Below are positions 1-7,962 of a stretch of 33,471 nucleotides of DNA, piece by piece (the first letter of the stretch is position 1; each line of letters opens with the position of its first letter). The position numbers and the translations under genes were made by a program. This DNA is from Pollutibacter sp044353505 (GTDB lineage: Bacteria; Bacteroidota; Bacteroidia; Chitinophagales; Chitinophagaceae), in NCBI GenBank assembly GCA_044353505.1, contig JBILBU010000025.1, forward strand, positions 1-33,471. The letters run 5' to 3'. The notes below the pieces were generated by a model. The model did no database searches. It was not told the DNA's origin and was given only the letters and a program-made list of their open reading frames with translations.

Positions 1-744
1 CCTGAACATATATTTATGGAAGGCATGAAAACGCTGTTGGAGGTTGAAAGCCAATGGATTCCGAAAGAGTATGACCATGCTTTGTATATACGTCCTTTCA
101 TGTTTGCTACAGATGAACAGCTGGGCGTGGCGCCCTCTTCCAGGTATAAGTTTATGATCATTTGCAGTCCAGTGGGACCATTTTATCCTGCTCCTTTGCG
201 CTTGCATGTAGAGGAACAATTTGTGCGCGCAGTTCCTGGAGGTGTGGGCAATGCCAAGACCTCAGGAAATTATGCTGCATCGCTTCATCCCACTGCTGTT
301 GCCAAGAAGCGAGGTTTTGACCAGGTGTTGTGGACGGATGCTGTAGAGCACAAGTACGTTCAGGAGTGCGGCACCATGAATGTTTTCTTTGTGATAGGAG
401 GGCGGCTCATTACCCCGAGCCTGGCTAGCGGAACTATTTTGGAGGGAATTACCAGAGATAGTGTCATCAAGGTTGCGCAAGACATGGGCAAAATAGTGGA
501 GGAAAGGGAAATCTCCGTGGATGAGTTGGCTGCTGCATACAAGGACGGCTCTTTTACCGAAGCCTTTGGCGCGGGTACGGCTGCTACGATTTCCAAGATT
601 ACAGAACTTCAATATAAAGATTTCACCATGTCGTTTGATTCTGAGGCAATGGAAAACGCCAATGAAATCAAGGCGATTTTGACTACAATCCGCGATGGCG
701 TTGCTCCAGACCCACGTGGATGGATGCTTCATGTTGCCGGTTGA
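1..744 (+). CDS. ilvE: Branched-chain amino acid aminotransferase, C-terminal part (5' end outside window)
   Basis: PLP-dependent fold-IV aminotransferase that interconverts leucine, isoleucine and valine with their 2-oxo acids using glutamate/2-oxoglutarate, in the cytosol. The reading frame is open from base 1, so the first ATG visible (16) is probably internal; about 110 residues of the usual ~355 are missing upstream. The segment GGVGNAKTSGNY holds the Schiff-base lysine (codon 256-258), and YIRPFMFA and ASGTILEGITRDSV are typical of the BCAT family (the latter near the PLP phosphate site). The C-terminus looks complete. The stop lies 85 bp before rpsL, with that gene's own promoter between, so ilvE is probably a separate transcript. 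No clear terminator follows it. Confidence 0.93.
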   Translation, partial: PEHIFMEGMKTLLEVESQWIPKEYDHALYIRPFMFATDEQLGVAPSSRYKFMIICSPVGPFYPAPLRLHVEEQFVRAVPGGVGNAKTSGNYAASLHPTAVAKKRGFDQVLWTDAVEHKYVQECGTMNVFFVIGGRLITPSLASGTILEGITRDSVIKVAQDMGKIVEEREISVDELAAAYKDGSFTEAFGAGTAATISKITELQYKDFTMSFDSEAMENANEIKAILTTIRDGVAPDPRGWMLHVAG

Positions 745-774
745 TTAAAAACTCATAAAAAATTGGGAACTGCT

Positions 775-805
775 TTTGGTTTTTGGAAATTTACCCATAC
801 CTTTG
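775..805 (+). promoter_or_regulatory. Bacteroidota-type promoter of rpsL-rpsG
   Basis: TTTG (775-778), a 19-nt spacer, then TACCTTTG (798-805). This matches the TTTG-N19-TAnnTTTG consensus of the primary sigma factor in this phylum. The start point would fall near 811, leaving a leader of about 20 nt before the rpsL ATG. Confidence 0.85.
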
Positions 806-829
806 CCGTCCCGTTAAAAAAAGGGTATA

Positions 830-1210
830 ATGCCTACAATTCAACAGCTCGTAAGAAAAGGAAGAGAGATCATCAAGGCCAAAAGCAAGTCTAGGGCTCT
901 CGATGCATGTCCTCAACGCCGTGGAGTTTGCACACGTGTATACACTACCACGCCAAAGAAGCCAAACTCAGCATTAAGGAAAGTTGCCAAGGTGCGTCTA
1001 ACCAATAAGATTGAGGTAATTGCGTACATACCAGGTGAAGGTCACAACCTCCAGGAGCACTCGATCGTTTTGATCAGGGGTGGTCGTGTGAAGGATCTTC
1101 CAGGTGTTCGTTACCACATTGTAAGGGGAAGTCTTGATACTGCTGGTGTAAAAGACCGCAAGCAGAGTCGTTCCAAGTATGGTACCAAGCGCGAAAAAGC
1201 TAAAAAATAA
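830..1210 (+). CDS. rpsL: Ribosomal protein uS12
   Basis: Decoding-centre protein of the 30S subunit, 126 residues against 124 in E. coli. The two conserved loops that contact 16S rRNA near the A site are intact: TPKKPNSALRK (residues 41-51) and GGRVKDLPG (84-92). The lysines where streptomycin-resistance changes usually occur are in the common sensitive state, and the aspartate of the second loop (D89) is the position methylthiolated in many bacteria. Translation starts at ATG 830 behind an A-rich leader with only a weak AGGG. It is the first gene of the str cluster and is followed 24 nt later by rpsG. Confidence 0.98.
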   Translation: MPTIQQLVRKGREIIKAKSKSRALDACPQRRGVCTRVYTTTPKKPNSALRKVAKVRLTNKIEVIAYIPGEGHNLQEHSIVLIRGGRVKDLPGVRYHIVRGSLDTAGVKDRKQSRSKYGTKREKAKK

Positions 1211-1234
1211 ACAAACACATCGAAATTTATATAG

Positions 1235-1702
1235 ATGAGGAAGTCAAGAGCCAAAAAATTACCCCTAGCCCCAGATCCAAAATTCAACGACACGTTGGTT
1301 ACCCGTTTCGTTAACAACGTAATGTGGCAAGGAAAAAAAGATGCATCATTAACCATTTTCTACGATTCTCTCGACAAAGTGTCAAAAATGACTAGCGAGG
1401 ATGGATACGAAGTATGGAGAAGGGCATTGACCAATATCACCCCAGCTGTTGAAGTGAGAAGTCGCCGTATTGGTGGAGCTACTTTCCAGATTCCTGCGGA
1501 GGTGCGTGCAGATAGGAAGATATCTCTCAGTATCAAGTGGTTGGTTAGATTTGCTAGAGAGCGTAACGGACGCAGCATGGCTGACAAGCTTGCTAACGAG
1601 ATTGTTGCAGCTAGCAAAGGTGAGGGTGGAGCATTCAAAAAGAAAGAAGATACCCACAGAATGGCAGAGGCCAACAAGGCATTTGCTCACTTCCGTGTAT
1701 AA
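1235..1702 (+). CDS. rpsG: Ribosomal protein uS7
   Basis: Primary 16S rRNA-binding protein that nucleates assembly of the 30S head. It has 155 residues, the normal bacterial length. The N-terminal MRKSRAKKLPLAPDPKFND and the central REVRSRRIGG-like segment (here EVRSRRIGGATFQIP) are diagnostic. The gene lies 24 nt after rpsL and ends just before a strong intrinsic terminator, so rpsL-rpsG form a two-gene unit separate from fusA. In E. coli S7 represses the str operon by binding the rpsL-rpsG spacer. Here that spacer is only 24 nt and A/T-rich, so the same mechanism is unlikely. Confidence 0.98.
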   Translation: MRKSRAKKLPLAPDPKFNDTLVTRFVNNVMWQGKKDASLTIFYDSLDKVSKMTSEDGYEVWRRALTNITPAVEVRSRRIGGATFQIPAEVRADRKISLSIKWLVRFARERNGRSMADKLANEIVAASKGEGGAFKKKEDTHRMAEANKAFAHFRV

Positions 1703-1717
1703 CCTTATAGTTAGTGT

Positions 1718-1751
1718 AAAAAAAGGGCTGCCCACAAGCAGCCCTTTTTTT
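1718..1751 (+). terminator. Intrinsic terminator after rpsG
   Basis: Seven A, then a perfect 7-bp stem GGGCTGC (1725-1731) / GCAGCCC (1738-1744) with loop CCACAA, then seven T (1745-1751). The flanking A and T runs extend the helix, so it could work on both strands. Confidence 0.93.
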
Positions 1752-1805
1752 ATTTAATTGCCTATCCCGCCCTGATAAAAAATAGCAGATGGCATATTTA
1801 TTTCC

Positions 1806-1813
1806 TAACTTTG
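1806..1813 (+). promoter_or_regulatory. -7 element of the fusA promoter
   Basis: TAACTTTG matches TAnnTTTG and lies between the rpsG terminator and fusA. No convincing TTTG is found 19-21 nt upstream. Initiation near 1819 would give a leader of about 70 nt, in which CGCAAA (1818-1823) can pair with TTTGCG (1850-1855). Confidence 0.65.
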
Positions 1814-1889
1814 CAACCGCAAAACTGGCGTTTCTGGTAGGCGTATCGATTTGCGAGTAAAACAAAACATTTAAACAATAAGATCAGTC

Positions 1890-4034
1890 ATGGCAGACTT
1901 AAAATTTCAAAGGAATTTCGGTATTGCAGCTCACATTGATGCTGGTAAAACCACAACCACAGAGCGTATCCTTCGCTACACAGGAATGATCCATAAGATA
2001 GGAGAGGTGCATGATGGCGCCGCTACAACAGACTGGATGGAACAAGAAAAGGAGCGTGGTATTACCATTACTTCCGCTGCAGTTAGCTGCCAGTGGAACT
2101 TTCCTACGGTACTTGGTAAAGTAACTCCTGCAACTAATAATTATTATTTTAACATTATCGATACTCCGGGTCACGTTGATTTCACGGTAGAAGTAGAGCG
2201 TTCAATGCGGGTGTTGGACGGGCTCATTGCCTTGTTCTCAGCCGTTGATGGCGTTGAGCCGCAATCTGAAACCGTTTGGCGTCAGGCCAATCGTTACAAG
2301 GTTCCACGTATTGGATTTGTTAATAAAATGGACCGTAGCGGAGCCGACTTTCTCATGGTGGTAAAGCAGGTGAAAGAGATGCTTGGCGCAAAGGCCGTCC
2401 CACTCCAGCTTCCTATTGGAGCAGAAGACAACTTTGTTGGTGTAGTGGATTTGATTAAGATGAAAGGAATTATCTGGCATATGGAAACTGAGGGAATGAC
2501 CTTCGATGAGGTTCCGGTGCCGGCTGACATGTTGGAAGAAGCGAATGAGTGGAGACAAAATCTTATTGAAGCGGTTGCAGAATACGACGATAAATTGCTT
2601 GAGAAATTTTTTGAAGATCCAACTTCAATTACGGAAGACGAGGTGCACGAGGCCATACGTAAAGCAACAATTGACTTGAGTATTGTGCCTATGATGTGTG
2701 GTTCTTCATTTAAAAATAAAGGAGTACAAACCGCTTTGGATGCAGTATGCAGATACCTTCCTTCGCCCGTAGATATTGATGCAGTTGAAGGGATTAACCC
2801 AGACAATGGCGAAATAGTTTCACGCAAGCCTGATGCTTCTGAGCCATTTGCAGCCCTTGCTTTTAAGATCATGACCGATCCTTTTGTTGGGCGTCTTGCA
2901 TTCTTCCGCGTGTACTCTGGTCATCTTGATGCGGGTTCTTATGTACTCAATGTAAGAAGTGGAAAGAAAGAGCGCATTAGCCGTATCATGAAGATGTTTG
3001 CAAATAAGCAAAACCCAATCGATTTTATTGAAGCGGGAGATATTGGTGCTGCAGTTGGATTTAAGGAAATTAAAACGGGAGATACACTTTGTGATGAAGA
3101 TCATCCAATCGTACTTGAAAATATGTTTATCCCTGAGCCGGTAATATCGGTGGCGGTTGAGCCTAAAGCACAGGCGGATGTTGATAAAATGGGCATGGCA
3201 ATCGCCAAGCTTGTTGAAGAAGATCCAACCTTGCGCGTTAGAACAGATGAGGAAACAGGACAAACCATCCTTAGTGGTATGGGTGAATTGCATTTGGAGA
3301 TTATCGTTGACCGGATGCGCAGAGAATTCAAGGTTGAGGTTAATCAAGGAGCACCTCAGGTAGCTTACAAAGAGGCCTTCCATTCTACAATCCAGCATAG
3401 GGAAACCTTGAAAAAGCAAACCGGTGGTCGTGGTAAATTCGCCGACATCGTTTTTGAGTTTGGTCCGGCTGACAAAGAATGGCTGACTGAAAATGCTGGA
3501 AAGTCGATGCAGTTTGTTAACGATATTTTTGGAGGTTCAATCCCACGTGAATTCATCCCTGCCATTCAGAAAGGGTTCGAGCAATCTATGTCAACAGGTG
3601 TTTTAGCCAATTATCCTGTAGAAAGTATGAAAGTCAGGATATTCGACGGAAGCTACCACCAGGTGGATTCTGATTCAATGTCTTTTGAACTTTGTGCTAA
3701 AGGTGGTTTCCGCGAAGCTGCCCGTAAGGCCAAACCAGTATTGCTTGAGCCGATCATGAAAATTGAGGTGATTACTCCTGAGCAGTACATGGGAGATGTT
3801 ACAGGTGACTTGAACAGAAGAAGAGGAATGCTTGAGGGCATGGACAGCAGGGCAGGAGCTCAGGTGATTAAGGCAAAAGTGCCATTGAGTGAAATGTTTG
3901 GGTATGTTACACAGCTTCGTTCACTATCATCTGGCCGTGCTTCTTCTACCATGGAATTCTCTCATTATAGCCCAGCGCCAAATAATATTGCTGAAGAAGT
4001 GATCGCCAGGGTTAAAGGGAAGGCAAAAGAATAG
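1890..4034 (+). CDS. fusA: Elongation factor G
   Basis: Translational GTPase that drives tRNA-mRNA translocation and, with ribosome recycling factor, splits the ribosome. It has 714 residues; E. coli EF-G has 704. G1 is AHIDAGKT (14-21), G3 is DTPGH (91-95), G4 is NKMD (145-148) and the G5-like segment is GSSFKNKG. A stretch of about 10 extra residues (roughly 72-84) sits before G3 and accounts for most of the extra length; I recall such an insertion from other Bacteroidota EF-Gs. Domain IV, with GGRGKFADIV and the SYHQVDSD segment, is complete. The gene stands alone between two terminators with its own promoter, so its expression can be uncoupled from rpsL-rpsG and from the S10 operon. Confidence 0.98.
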   Translation: MADLKFQRNFGIAAHIDAGKTTTTERILRYTGMIHKIGEVHDGAATTDWMEQEKERGITITSAAVSCQWNFPTVLGKVTPATNNYYFNIIDTPGHVDFTVEVERSMRVLDGLIALFSAVDGVEPQSETVWRQANRYKVPRIGFVNKMDRSGADFLMVVKQVKEMLGAKAVPLQLPIGAEDNFVGVVDLIKMKGIIWHMETEGMTFDEVPVPADMLEEANEWRQNLIEAVAEYDDKLLEKFFEDPTSITEDEVHEAIRKATIDLSIVPMMCGSSFKNKGVQTALDAVCRYLPSPVDIDAVEGINPDNGEIVSRKPDASEPFAALAFKIMTDPFVGRLAFFRVYSGHLDAGSYVLNVRSGKKERISRIMKMFANKQNPIDFIEAGDIGAAVGFKEIKTGDTLCDEDHPIVLENMFIPEPVISVAVEPKAQADVDKMGMAIAKLVEEDPTLRVRTDEETGQTILSGMGELHLEIIVDRMRREFKVEVNQGAPQVAYKEAFHSTIQHRETLKKQTGGRGKFADIVFEFGPADKEWLTENAGKSMQFVNDIFGGSIPREFIPAIQKGFEQSMSTGVLANYPVESMKVRIFDGSYHQVDSDSMSFELCAKGGFREAARKAKPVLLEPIMKIEVITPEQYMGDVTGDLNRRRGMLEGMDSRAGAQVIKAKVPLSEMFGYVTQLRSLSSGRASSTMEFSHYSPAPNNIAEEVIARVKGKAKE

Positions 4035-4060
4035 TACAAGTAACTGAAAATTAATACATT

Positions 4061-4089
4061 ATGCCCCGGAACCTTCCGGGGCATTTTTT
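4061..4089 (+). terminator. Intrinsic terminator after fusA
   Basis: Stem ATGCCCCGG (4061-4069) / CCGGGGCAT (4076-4084), loop AACCTT, followed by TTTTT. Confidence 0.93.
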
Positions 4090-4131
4090 ATAAAAAAACT
4101 GTTGAATCTGATTAAAAATTCATCTTTTTCT

Positions 4132-4162
4132 TTTGTAAGTATAAAACTAATCCATACTTTTG
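4132..4162 (+). promoter_or_regulatory. Bacteroidota-type promoter of the S10-spc operon
   Basis: TTTG (4132-4135), 19-nt spacer, TACTTTTG (4155-4162), a complete match to the phylum consensus. It lies between the fusA terminator and rpsJ and is the only consensus promoter I find for the long rpsJ-to-map run. Confidence 0.85.
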
Positions 4163-4190
4163 CATCCCATTTAAAAATGGCGAAGAAACT

Positions 4191-4496
4191 ATGTCACAGC
4201 GAATTAGAATCAAACTACAGTCCTACGACCATAACCTGGTTGACAAATCAGCGGAGAAAATCGTAAAAACAGTACGCAGTACAGGTGCCGTAATTACCGG
4301 CCCTATTCCATTGCCTACACAAAAAAGGATTTTCACAGTGTTGAAGTCGCCACACGTTAACAAGAAAGCACGTGAGCAGTTCCAATTGTGTACGCACAAG
4401 AGGTTGCTTGACATTTATACTTCATCTTCCCGCACGGTAGACGCGCTGAGTAAGCTCGATCTTCCAAGTGGTGTTGATGTTGAAATTAAGGCCTGA
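4191..4496 (+). CDS. rpsJ: Ribosomal protein uS10
   Basis: 30S head protein, also known as NusE when it acts in transcription antitermination with NusB. It has 101 residues, the usual bacterial length. The start MSQRIRIKLQSYDHNLVD and the exposed loop around LPTQKRIFTVLKSPHVNKK are diagnostic. It heads the S10-spc operon behind a consensus promoter. Unusually it is followed by 273 nt of non-coding, structured sequence before rplC, while the other spacers in this operon are mostly 15-100 nt. Confidence 0.98.
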   Translation: MSQRIRIKLQSYDHNLVDKSAEKIVKTVRSTGAVITGPIPLPTQKRIFTVLKSPHVNKKAREQFQLCTHKRLLDIYTSSSRTVDALSKLDLPSGVDVEIKA

Positions 4497-4769
4497 TGAG
4501 GCAAGGTATCGGTTCATCCGGTACCGCAGTTCTTTTTCATTCATCTCCCAATTGATTGCCGTTGGCATGAGAAAAAGGAGCGCTGAAATTTAATTTTTTT
4601 TCTCTCATATGAGAGTGGAAATATAAACAAGCCCTTCGAGGTTTGTTTACCATCGGTACTTCTGTTTTCGAAACTTCGAAAAAAAAGGAAAAGGTCGATG
4701 GCAAACTGGGATTGAAGCGAGGTAATACCTCACTGTCCATTTAACCGAAAAGGGTATAAACATTGAACA
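4497..4769 (+). promoter_or_regulatory. Structured 273-nt rpsJ-rplC spacer, candidate regulatory leader
   Basis: No convincing gene is present. Hairpins I can draw: GGTATCGG (4505-4512) / CCGGTACC (4518-4525), one G-U pair, followed after a few bases by CTTTTTC (attenuator-like); CTCTC (4602-4606) / GAGAG (4611-4615); AAACAAGCC (4625-4633) / GGTTTGTTT (4640-4648), one G-U pair; TTTTCG (4665-4670) / CGAAAA (4677-4682); GAGGT (4719-4723) / ACCTC (4727-4731). CCATCG (4650-4655) can pair with CGATGG (4696-4701), and GTTTG (4641-4645) with CAAAC (4702-4706). That pairing competes with the third hairpin, as in a two-state switch. No consensus internal promoter is visible. A role in autogenous control, for example by L4 as in E. 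coli, is inference. Confidence 0.55.
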
Positions 4770-5387
4770 ATGAAAGGAATAATCGGTAAGAAAATCGGAA
4801 TGACCAGCATCTTCGGTCCCGACGGGAAGCAGACTCCCTGCACCGTCATCGAAGCTGGTCCATGTGTTGTAACACAGGTAAAGACTAAAGACGGCGACGG
4901 TTATACAGCGCTACAGCTTGCTTTTGGCGAAAAGCTTGAAAGAAAAGCAATCGCATCTGAGAGGGGCCATTTTGCAAAAGCCTCTTCTACTCCAAAAAGT
5001 TTTGTAAAAGAATTCAGGGATTATAGCCTTGAGAAAAGTCTTGGTGAAGCCATTACATGTGAAATCTTCGCAGAAGGCGAAGAGGTTGATGTAGTTGGTA
5101 CATCCAAGGGTAAAGGTTTTCAGGGTGTTGTAAAGCGCCATGGATTCAGTGGTGTTGGTCAGCAATCTCACGGTCAGCATGATCGTCAGCGTGCTCCAGG
5201 TTCCATTGGTAACTCATCTGATGCCTCAAGGGTATTCAAAGGAATGCGCATGGCTGGCCGTATGGGCGGCGACCGTGTGAAAGTGAAAGGGCTTAAGGTG
5301 GTGAAAATTTTCCCTGAGAAGAATTATATCATCGTGACTGGATCTGTTCCGGGCCACAATGGTTCTATCGTTTATATTCAGAATTAA
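4770..5387 (+). CDS. rplC: Ribosomal protein uL3
   Basis: 50S assembly initiator whose central extension reaches the peptidyl-transferase centre. It has 205 residues, normal length. The segment HGFSGVGQQSHGQHDRQRAP and the following GSIG...RVFKG loop form that extension. Where E. coli L3 has the PrmB-methylated glutamine after GSIG, this protein has Asn-Ser-Ser, similar to the Ala-Ser-Ser of Gram-positive L3, so that methylation is not expected. The ATG at 4770 follows an A-rich leader without a Shine-Dalgarno sequence. Confidence 0.98.
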   Translation: MKGIIGKKIGMTSIFGPDGKQTPCTVIEAGPCVVTQVKTKDGDGYTALQLAFGEKLERKAIASERGHFAKASSTPKSFVKEFRDYSLEKSLGEAITCEIFAEGEEVDVVGTSKGKGFQGVVKRHGFSGVGQQSHGQHDRQRAPGSIGNSSDASRVFKGMRMAGRMGGDRVKVKGLKVVKIFPEKNYIIVTGSVPGHNGSIVYIQN

Positions 5388-5402
5388 TTCAACGCAGTTA
5401 TC

Positions 5403-6041
5403 ATGCAACTAGATGTATTAACAATAACAGGAAGCAAGACCGGCAGGACCATTGATTTGCCGGAAGATATATTTGGCACTGAGCCGAATAAGCACGTCGT
5501 ATACCTAGCGGTTAAGCAATATCTTGCTGCACAGCGTCAAGGTACACACAAGGTAAAGACCCGTGCAGAGGTTCAAGGTTCAAGCAAAAAATTGCACCGT
5601 CAAAAGGGAACCGGTGGTTCTCGTAAGGGCAATATCCGTAACCCTTTGTATAAGGGTGGTGGTACTATTTTTGGTCCAAAGCCTCACGCATACGATTTTA
5701 AGTTAAATCGCAGGGTGAAAGATCTTGCTAAAATTAGTGCACTCAGTCACAAAGGCAAGGAGAACGCAATTATTGTAGTGGAAGACCTGAAGCTTGACGC
5801 TCCAAAGACAAGTTCTTTCGCTAGCATGTTGAAGGGCCTGAATGTAAGCAACAAAAAGGCGCTTTACGTGATGCCTGATTTAGATGACAATGTATTTGTA
5901 AGCGCTAGAAATATACCTTCTGTTCTTTCTTCTGTACTCTCTGACATCAATACCTATGATGTTGTGAATGCAGATGTTTTGATCATTACTGAGTCAGCAG
6001 CAAAATTGTTTGCTGAACAGGAAGAAGGTGCTGAGGCTTAA
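5403..6041 (+). CDS. rplD: Ribosomal protein uL4
   Basis: 23S rRNA-binding protein that lines the peptide exit tunnel. It has 212 residues. The tunnel loop is recognisable around GSSKKLHRQKGTGGSRKGNI, followed by PLYKGGGTIFGPKPHAYDF. In E. coli L4 represses its own S10 operon by acting on the leader RNA. That makes it the first candidate ligand for the structured rpsJ-rplC spacer here, though nothing in the sequence proves this. It starts 15 nt after rplC. Confidence 0.98.
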   Translation: MQLDVLTITGSKTGRTIDLPEDIFGTEPNKHVVYLAVKQYLAAQRQGTHKVKTRAEVQGSSKKLHRQKGTGGSRKGNIRNPLYKGGGTIFGPKPHAYDFKLNRRVKDLAKISALSHKGKENAIIVVEDLKLDAPKTSSFASMLKGLNVSNKKALYVMPDLDDNVFVSARNIPSVLSSVLSDINTYDVVNADVLIITESAAKLFAEQEEGAEA

Positions 6042-6071
6042 TTGAATTGATTAATAATATAAATAAGATAT

Positions 6072-6371
6072 ATGAAACTTGCTGATGTTCTGGTAAAGCC
6101 CATTCTTTCTGAGAAGGCAAATCAGCTTTCAGAGAAAAGACGTGTTTATTCCTTCAAGGTAGCACGTATGGCAAACAAGCTTGAAATCAAGAAAGCGGTT
6201 GAAGATTTTTATGGGGTAACCGTAGAAGACGTAAGAACAGCTGTTTCTCCTGCTAAAAGCAAAAGTCGCAATACGAAAGCTGGTGTTGTTAGCGGAAGGA
6301 AGCCTGGTTTCAAGAAAGCATTTGTCCAGGTTGGAGAAGGCGATACCATTGATCTTTACACAACAATTTAA
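6072..6371 (+). CDS. rplW: Ribosomal protein uL23
   Basis: Protein at the rim of the exit tunnel and docking site for trigger factor and SRP. It has 99 residues. The N-terminal VLVKPILSEKANQLSEKRR and VYSFKVARMANKLEIKKAVE match the family; the loop rich in K/R (SPAKSKSRNTKAG) is the rRNA-binding extension. It begins 30 nt after rplD in an A/T-only spacer with no evident structure. Confidence 0.97.
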   Translation: MKLADVLVKPILSEKANQLSEKRRVYSFKVARMANKLEIKKAVEDFYGVTVEDVRTAVSPAKSKSRNTKAGVVSGRKPGFKKAFVQVGEGDTIDLYTTI

Positions 6372-6386
6372 CTGAGTAGAAAAGCG

Positions 6387-6397
6387 GCCCCCAGGGC
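6387..6397 (+). other. Short stem-loop upstream of rplB
   Basis: GCCC (6387-6390), loop CCA, GGGC (6394-6397), ending 14 nt before the rplB ATG in an otherwise A-rich spacer. A 4-bp stem is weak alone; it is listed because its position recurs at other genes of the operon. Confidence 0.4.
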
Positions 6398-6411
6398 AAA
6401 AAAATAACACA

Positions 6412-7251
6412 ATGCCACTAAAGAAGTACAAACCAATTACAGCAGGAACCAGATGGAGGATCGGTAATGCATACGCAGAGGTTACCACAATGACTCCTGA
6501 AAAGTCGCTGTTGGAAAAGACAAAGTCAACTGCTGGTAGAAATTCCCAAGGCCGTCGTTCCATGCGCTACATGGGTGGTGGTAACAAGAAGATGTATCGT
6601 ATCATTGACTTCAAGCGTGATAAGCATGAAATACCTGCCAAAGTTGCTACCATAGAGTATGATCCAAACAGGACTGCCTTCATCGCTCTTCTTAACTACG
6701 TAGATGGTGAAAAACGTTATATTCTTGCTCCGCAGGGATTGACTGTTGGAATGACTGTAATTAGTGGGTTGGCTGTTCCTCCTGAGATTGGAAACACGCT
6801 GATGTTGAAGAACATGCCACTGGGTACCAATGTTCACAACATCGAGATGCAACCTGGTCAGGGTGGAAAGATTGCACGTAGCGCCGGCGCATCTGCACAG
6901 CTTACCAACAAGGAAGAAAAATACGCGGTATTGAAAATGCCTTCAGGTGAACTGAGAAAGGTGTTGGTTAATTGCTGCGCAACTGTCGGAGTTATTTCAA
7001 ACTCAGATCATAGTCTAGAGAGCATGGGTAAAGCGGGAAGAAATCGCTGGAAAGGCATTCGCCCACGTACCCGTGGTGTAGCGATGAACCCTGTCGATCA
7101 CCCAATGGGTGGTGGTGAAGGCCGCGCTTCAGGAGGTCATCCACGTAGCCGTACTGGTAAGTACGCAAAGGGTGAGAAGACAAGAACACGTGGAAAGGGT
7201 AGTGATAAGTTGATCCTTCAGCGTAAGGACGGCAGCAAGCTTGCAAAATAA
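6412..7251 (+). CDS. rplB: Ribosomal protein uL2
   Basis: Large-subunit core protein needed for subunit association and peptidyl-transferase activity. It has 279 residues; E. coli L2 has 273. The C-terminal signature NPVDHPMGGGEGRASGGHPR keeps the histidine of VDH that has been linked to activity in E. coli. The next histidine of the E. coli HPHGGG is Met here, and the C-terminus runs a few residues longer than in E. coli. Start ATG 6412 has no Shine-Dalgarno sequence. Confidence 0.98.
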   Translation: MPLKKYKPITAGTRWRIGNAYAEVTTMTPEKSLLEKTKSTAGRNSQGRRSMRYMGGGNKKMYRIIDFKRDKHEIPAKVATIEYDPNRTAFIALLNYVDGEKRYILAPQGLTVGMTVISGLAVPPEIGNTLMLKNMPLGTNVHNIEMQPGQGGKIARSAGASAQLTNKEEKYAVLKMPSGELRKVLVNCCATVGVISNSDHSLESMGKAGRNRWKGIRPRTRGVAMNPVDHPMGGGEGRASGGHPRSRTGKYAKGEKTRTRGKGSDKLILQRKDGSKLAK

Positions 7252-7288
7252 TTAAACAGAAAAGAACACATAACAAGAAACCAATATT

Positions 7289-7558
7289 ATGGCTCGTTCA
7301 ATAAGAAAAGGTCCGTATGTAGCGGCCAAACTAGAGAAGAAGGTTGAAGCAATGAATGATGGCAAATCAAAAAAGTCAGTTGTGAAGACGTGGAGCCGCA
7401 GAAGCACCATCACTCCGGATTTCGTTGGCCACACTTTTGCTGTACACAATGGGAATAAGTTTATTCCTGTATATGTAACCGAATTTATGGTTGGTCACAA
7501 GTTGGGTGAATTTTCACCTACAAGAAATTTCAGAGGACACTCAAGTAAGAAAGTATAA
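7289..7558 (+). CDS. rpsS: Ribosomal protein uS19
   Basis: 30S head protein that forms a complex with S13 and contacts the A-site region. It has 89 residues. MARSIRKGPYVAAKLEKKV at the N-terminus and the KLGEFSPTRNFRGHS segment near the C-terminus are diagnostic. Its usual partner gene rpsM (S13) is not in this window, consistent with the displaced alpha operon. It is separated from rplB by 37 nt of A-rich sequence. Confidence 0.98.
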   Translation: MARSIRKGPYVAAKLEKKVEAMNDGKSKKSVVKTWSRRSTITPDFVGHTFAVHNGNKFIPVYVTEFMVGHKLGEFSPTRNFRGHSSKKV

Positions 7559-7563
7559 ATCAT

Positions 7564-7587
7564 TTTCCTACACTTCGGTCAGGGAAA
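7564..7587 (+). other. Stem-loop with UUCG tetraloop upstream of rplV
   Basis: TTTCCT (7564-7569) pairs with AGG and AAA (7581-7583 and 7585-7587, G7584 bulged). Inside, AC-TTCG-GT (7572-7579) forms a C(UUCG)G tetraloop. It ends 15 nt before the rplV ATG. Confidence 0.5.
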
Positions 7588-7602
7588 TAGAAAAAACAAC
7601 AT

Positions 7603-7941
7603 ATGGAAGCAATAGCAAAATTGAAAAATCATCCAACTTCACCCCGCAAAATGCGTTTGCTCGCAGATGTTATTCGCGGAATGAATGTTGAAAAAGCAGT
7701 AGCCATCCTAGAGCACCATCCTCAGCATAGTGCAATTCCATTGCGCAAGCTTGTACTTTCAGCAGTAAGCAACTGGAAGCAAAAAAATGATGGCGGCAAT
7801 GTAGAAGCCTTGGTGGTAAAGACAATATTTGTTGATGGTGCTAGAAGCATCAAAAGAATGTTGCCGGCTCCACAAGGGCGTGCTTATCGCATGCGCAAGC
7901 GCAGCAATCACGTAACTGTTATCGTTGACGCAAACAATTAA
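7603..7941 (+). CDS. rplV: Ribosomal protein uL22
   Basis: 50S protein whose long beta-hairpin lines the exit tunnel next to L4. It has 112 residues. The hairpin is visible as RSIKRMLPAPQGRAYRMRKR, and the N-terminal KNHPTSPRKMRLLADVIRGM is typical. Macrolide-resistance insertions or deletions usually occur in that hairpin; none is obvious here. Confidence 0.97.
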   Translation: MEAIAKLKNHPTSPRKMRLLADVIRGMNVEKAVAILEHHPQHSAIPLRKLVLSAVSNWKQKNDGGNVEALVVKTIFVDGARSIKRMLPAPQGRAYRMRKRSNHVTVIVDANN

Positions 7942-7962
7942 GAACATACAAACTGAATTATA

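Noticed and set aside
262..732. 156-codon minus-strand frame inside ilvE
   Set aside because: Antisense shadow of a clear aminotransferase; no family features or start signals.
4537..4740. 67-codon minus-strand frame inside the rpsJ-rplC spacer
   Set aside because: Antisense to the operon with no promoter and no recognisable protein; the region is better explained as structured RNA.
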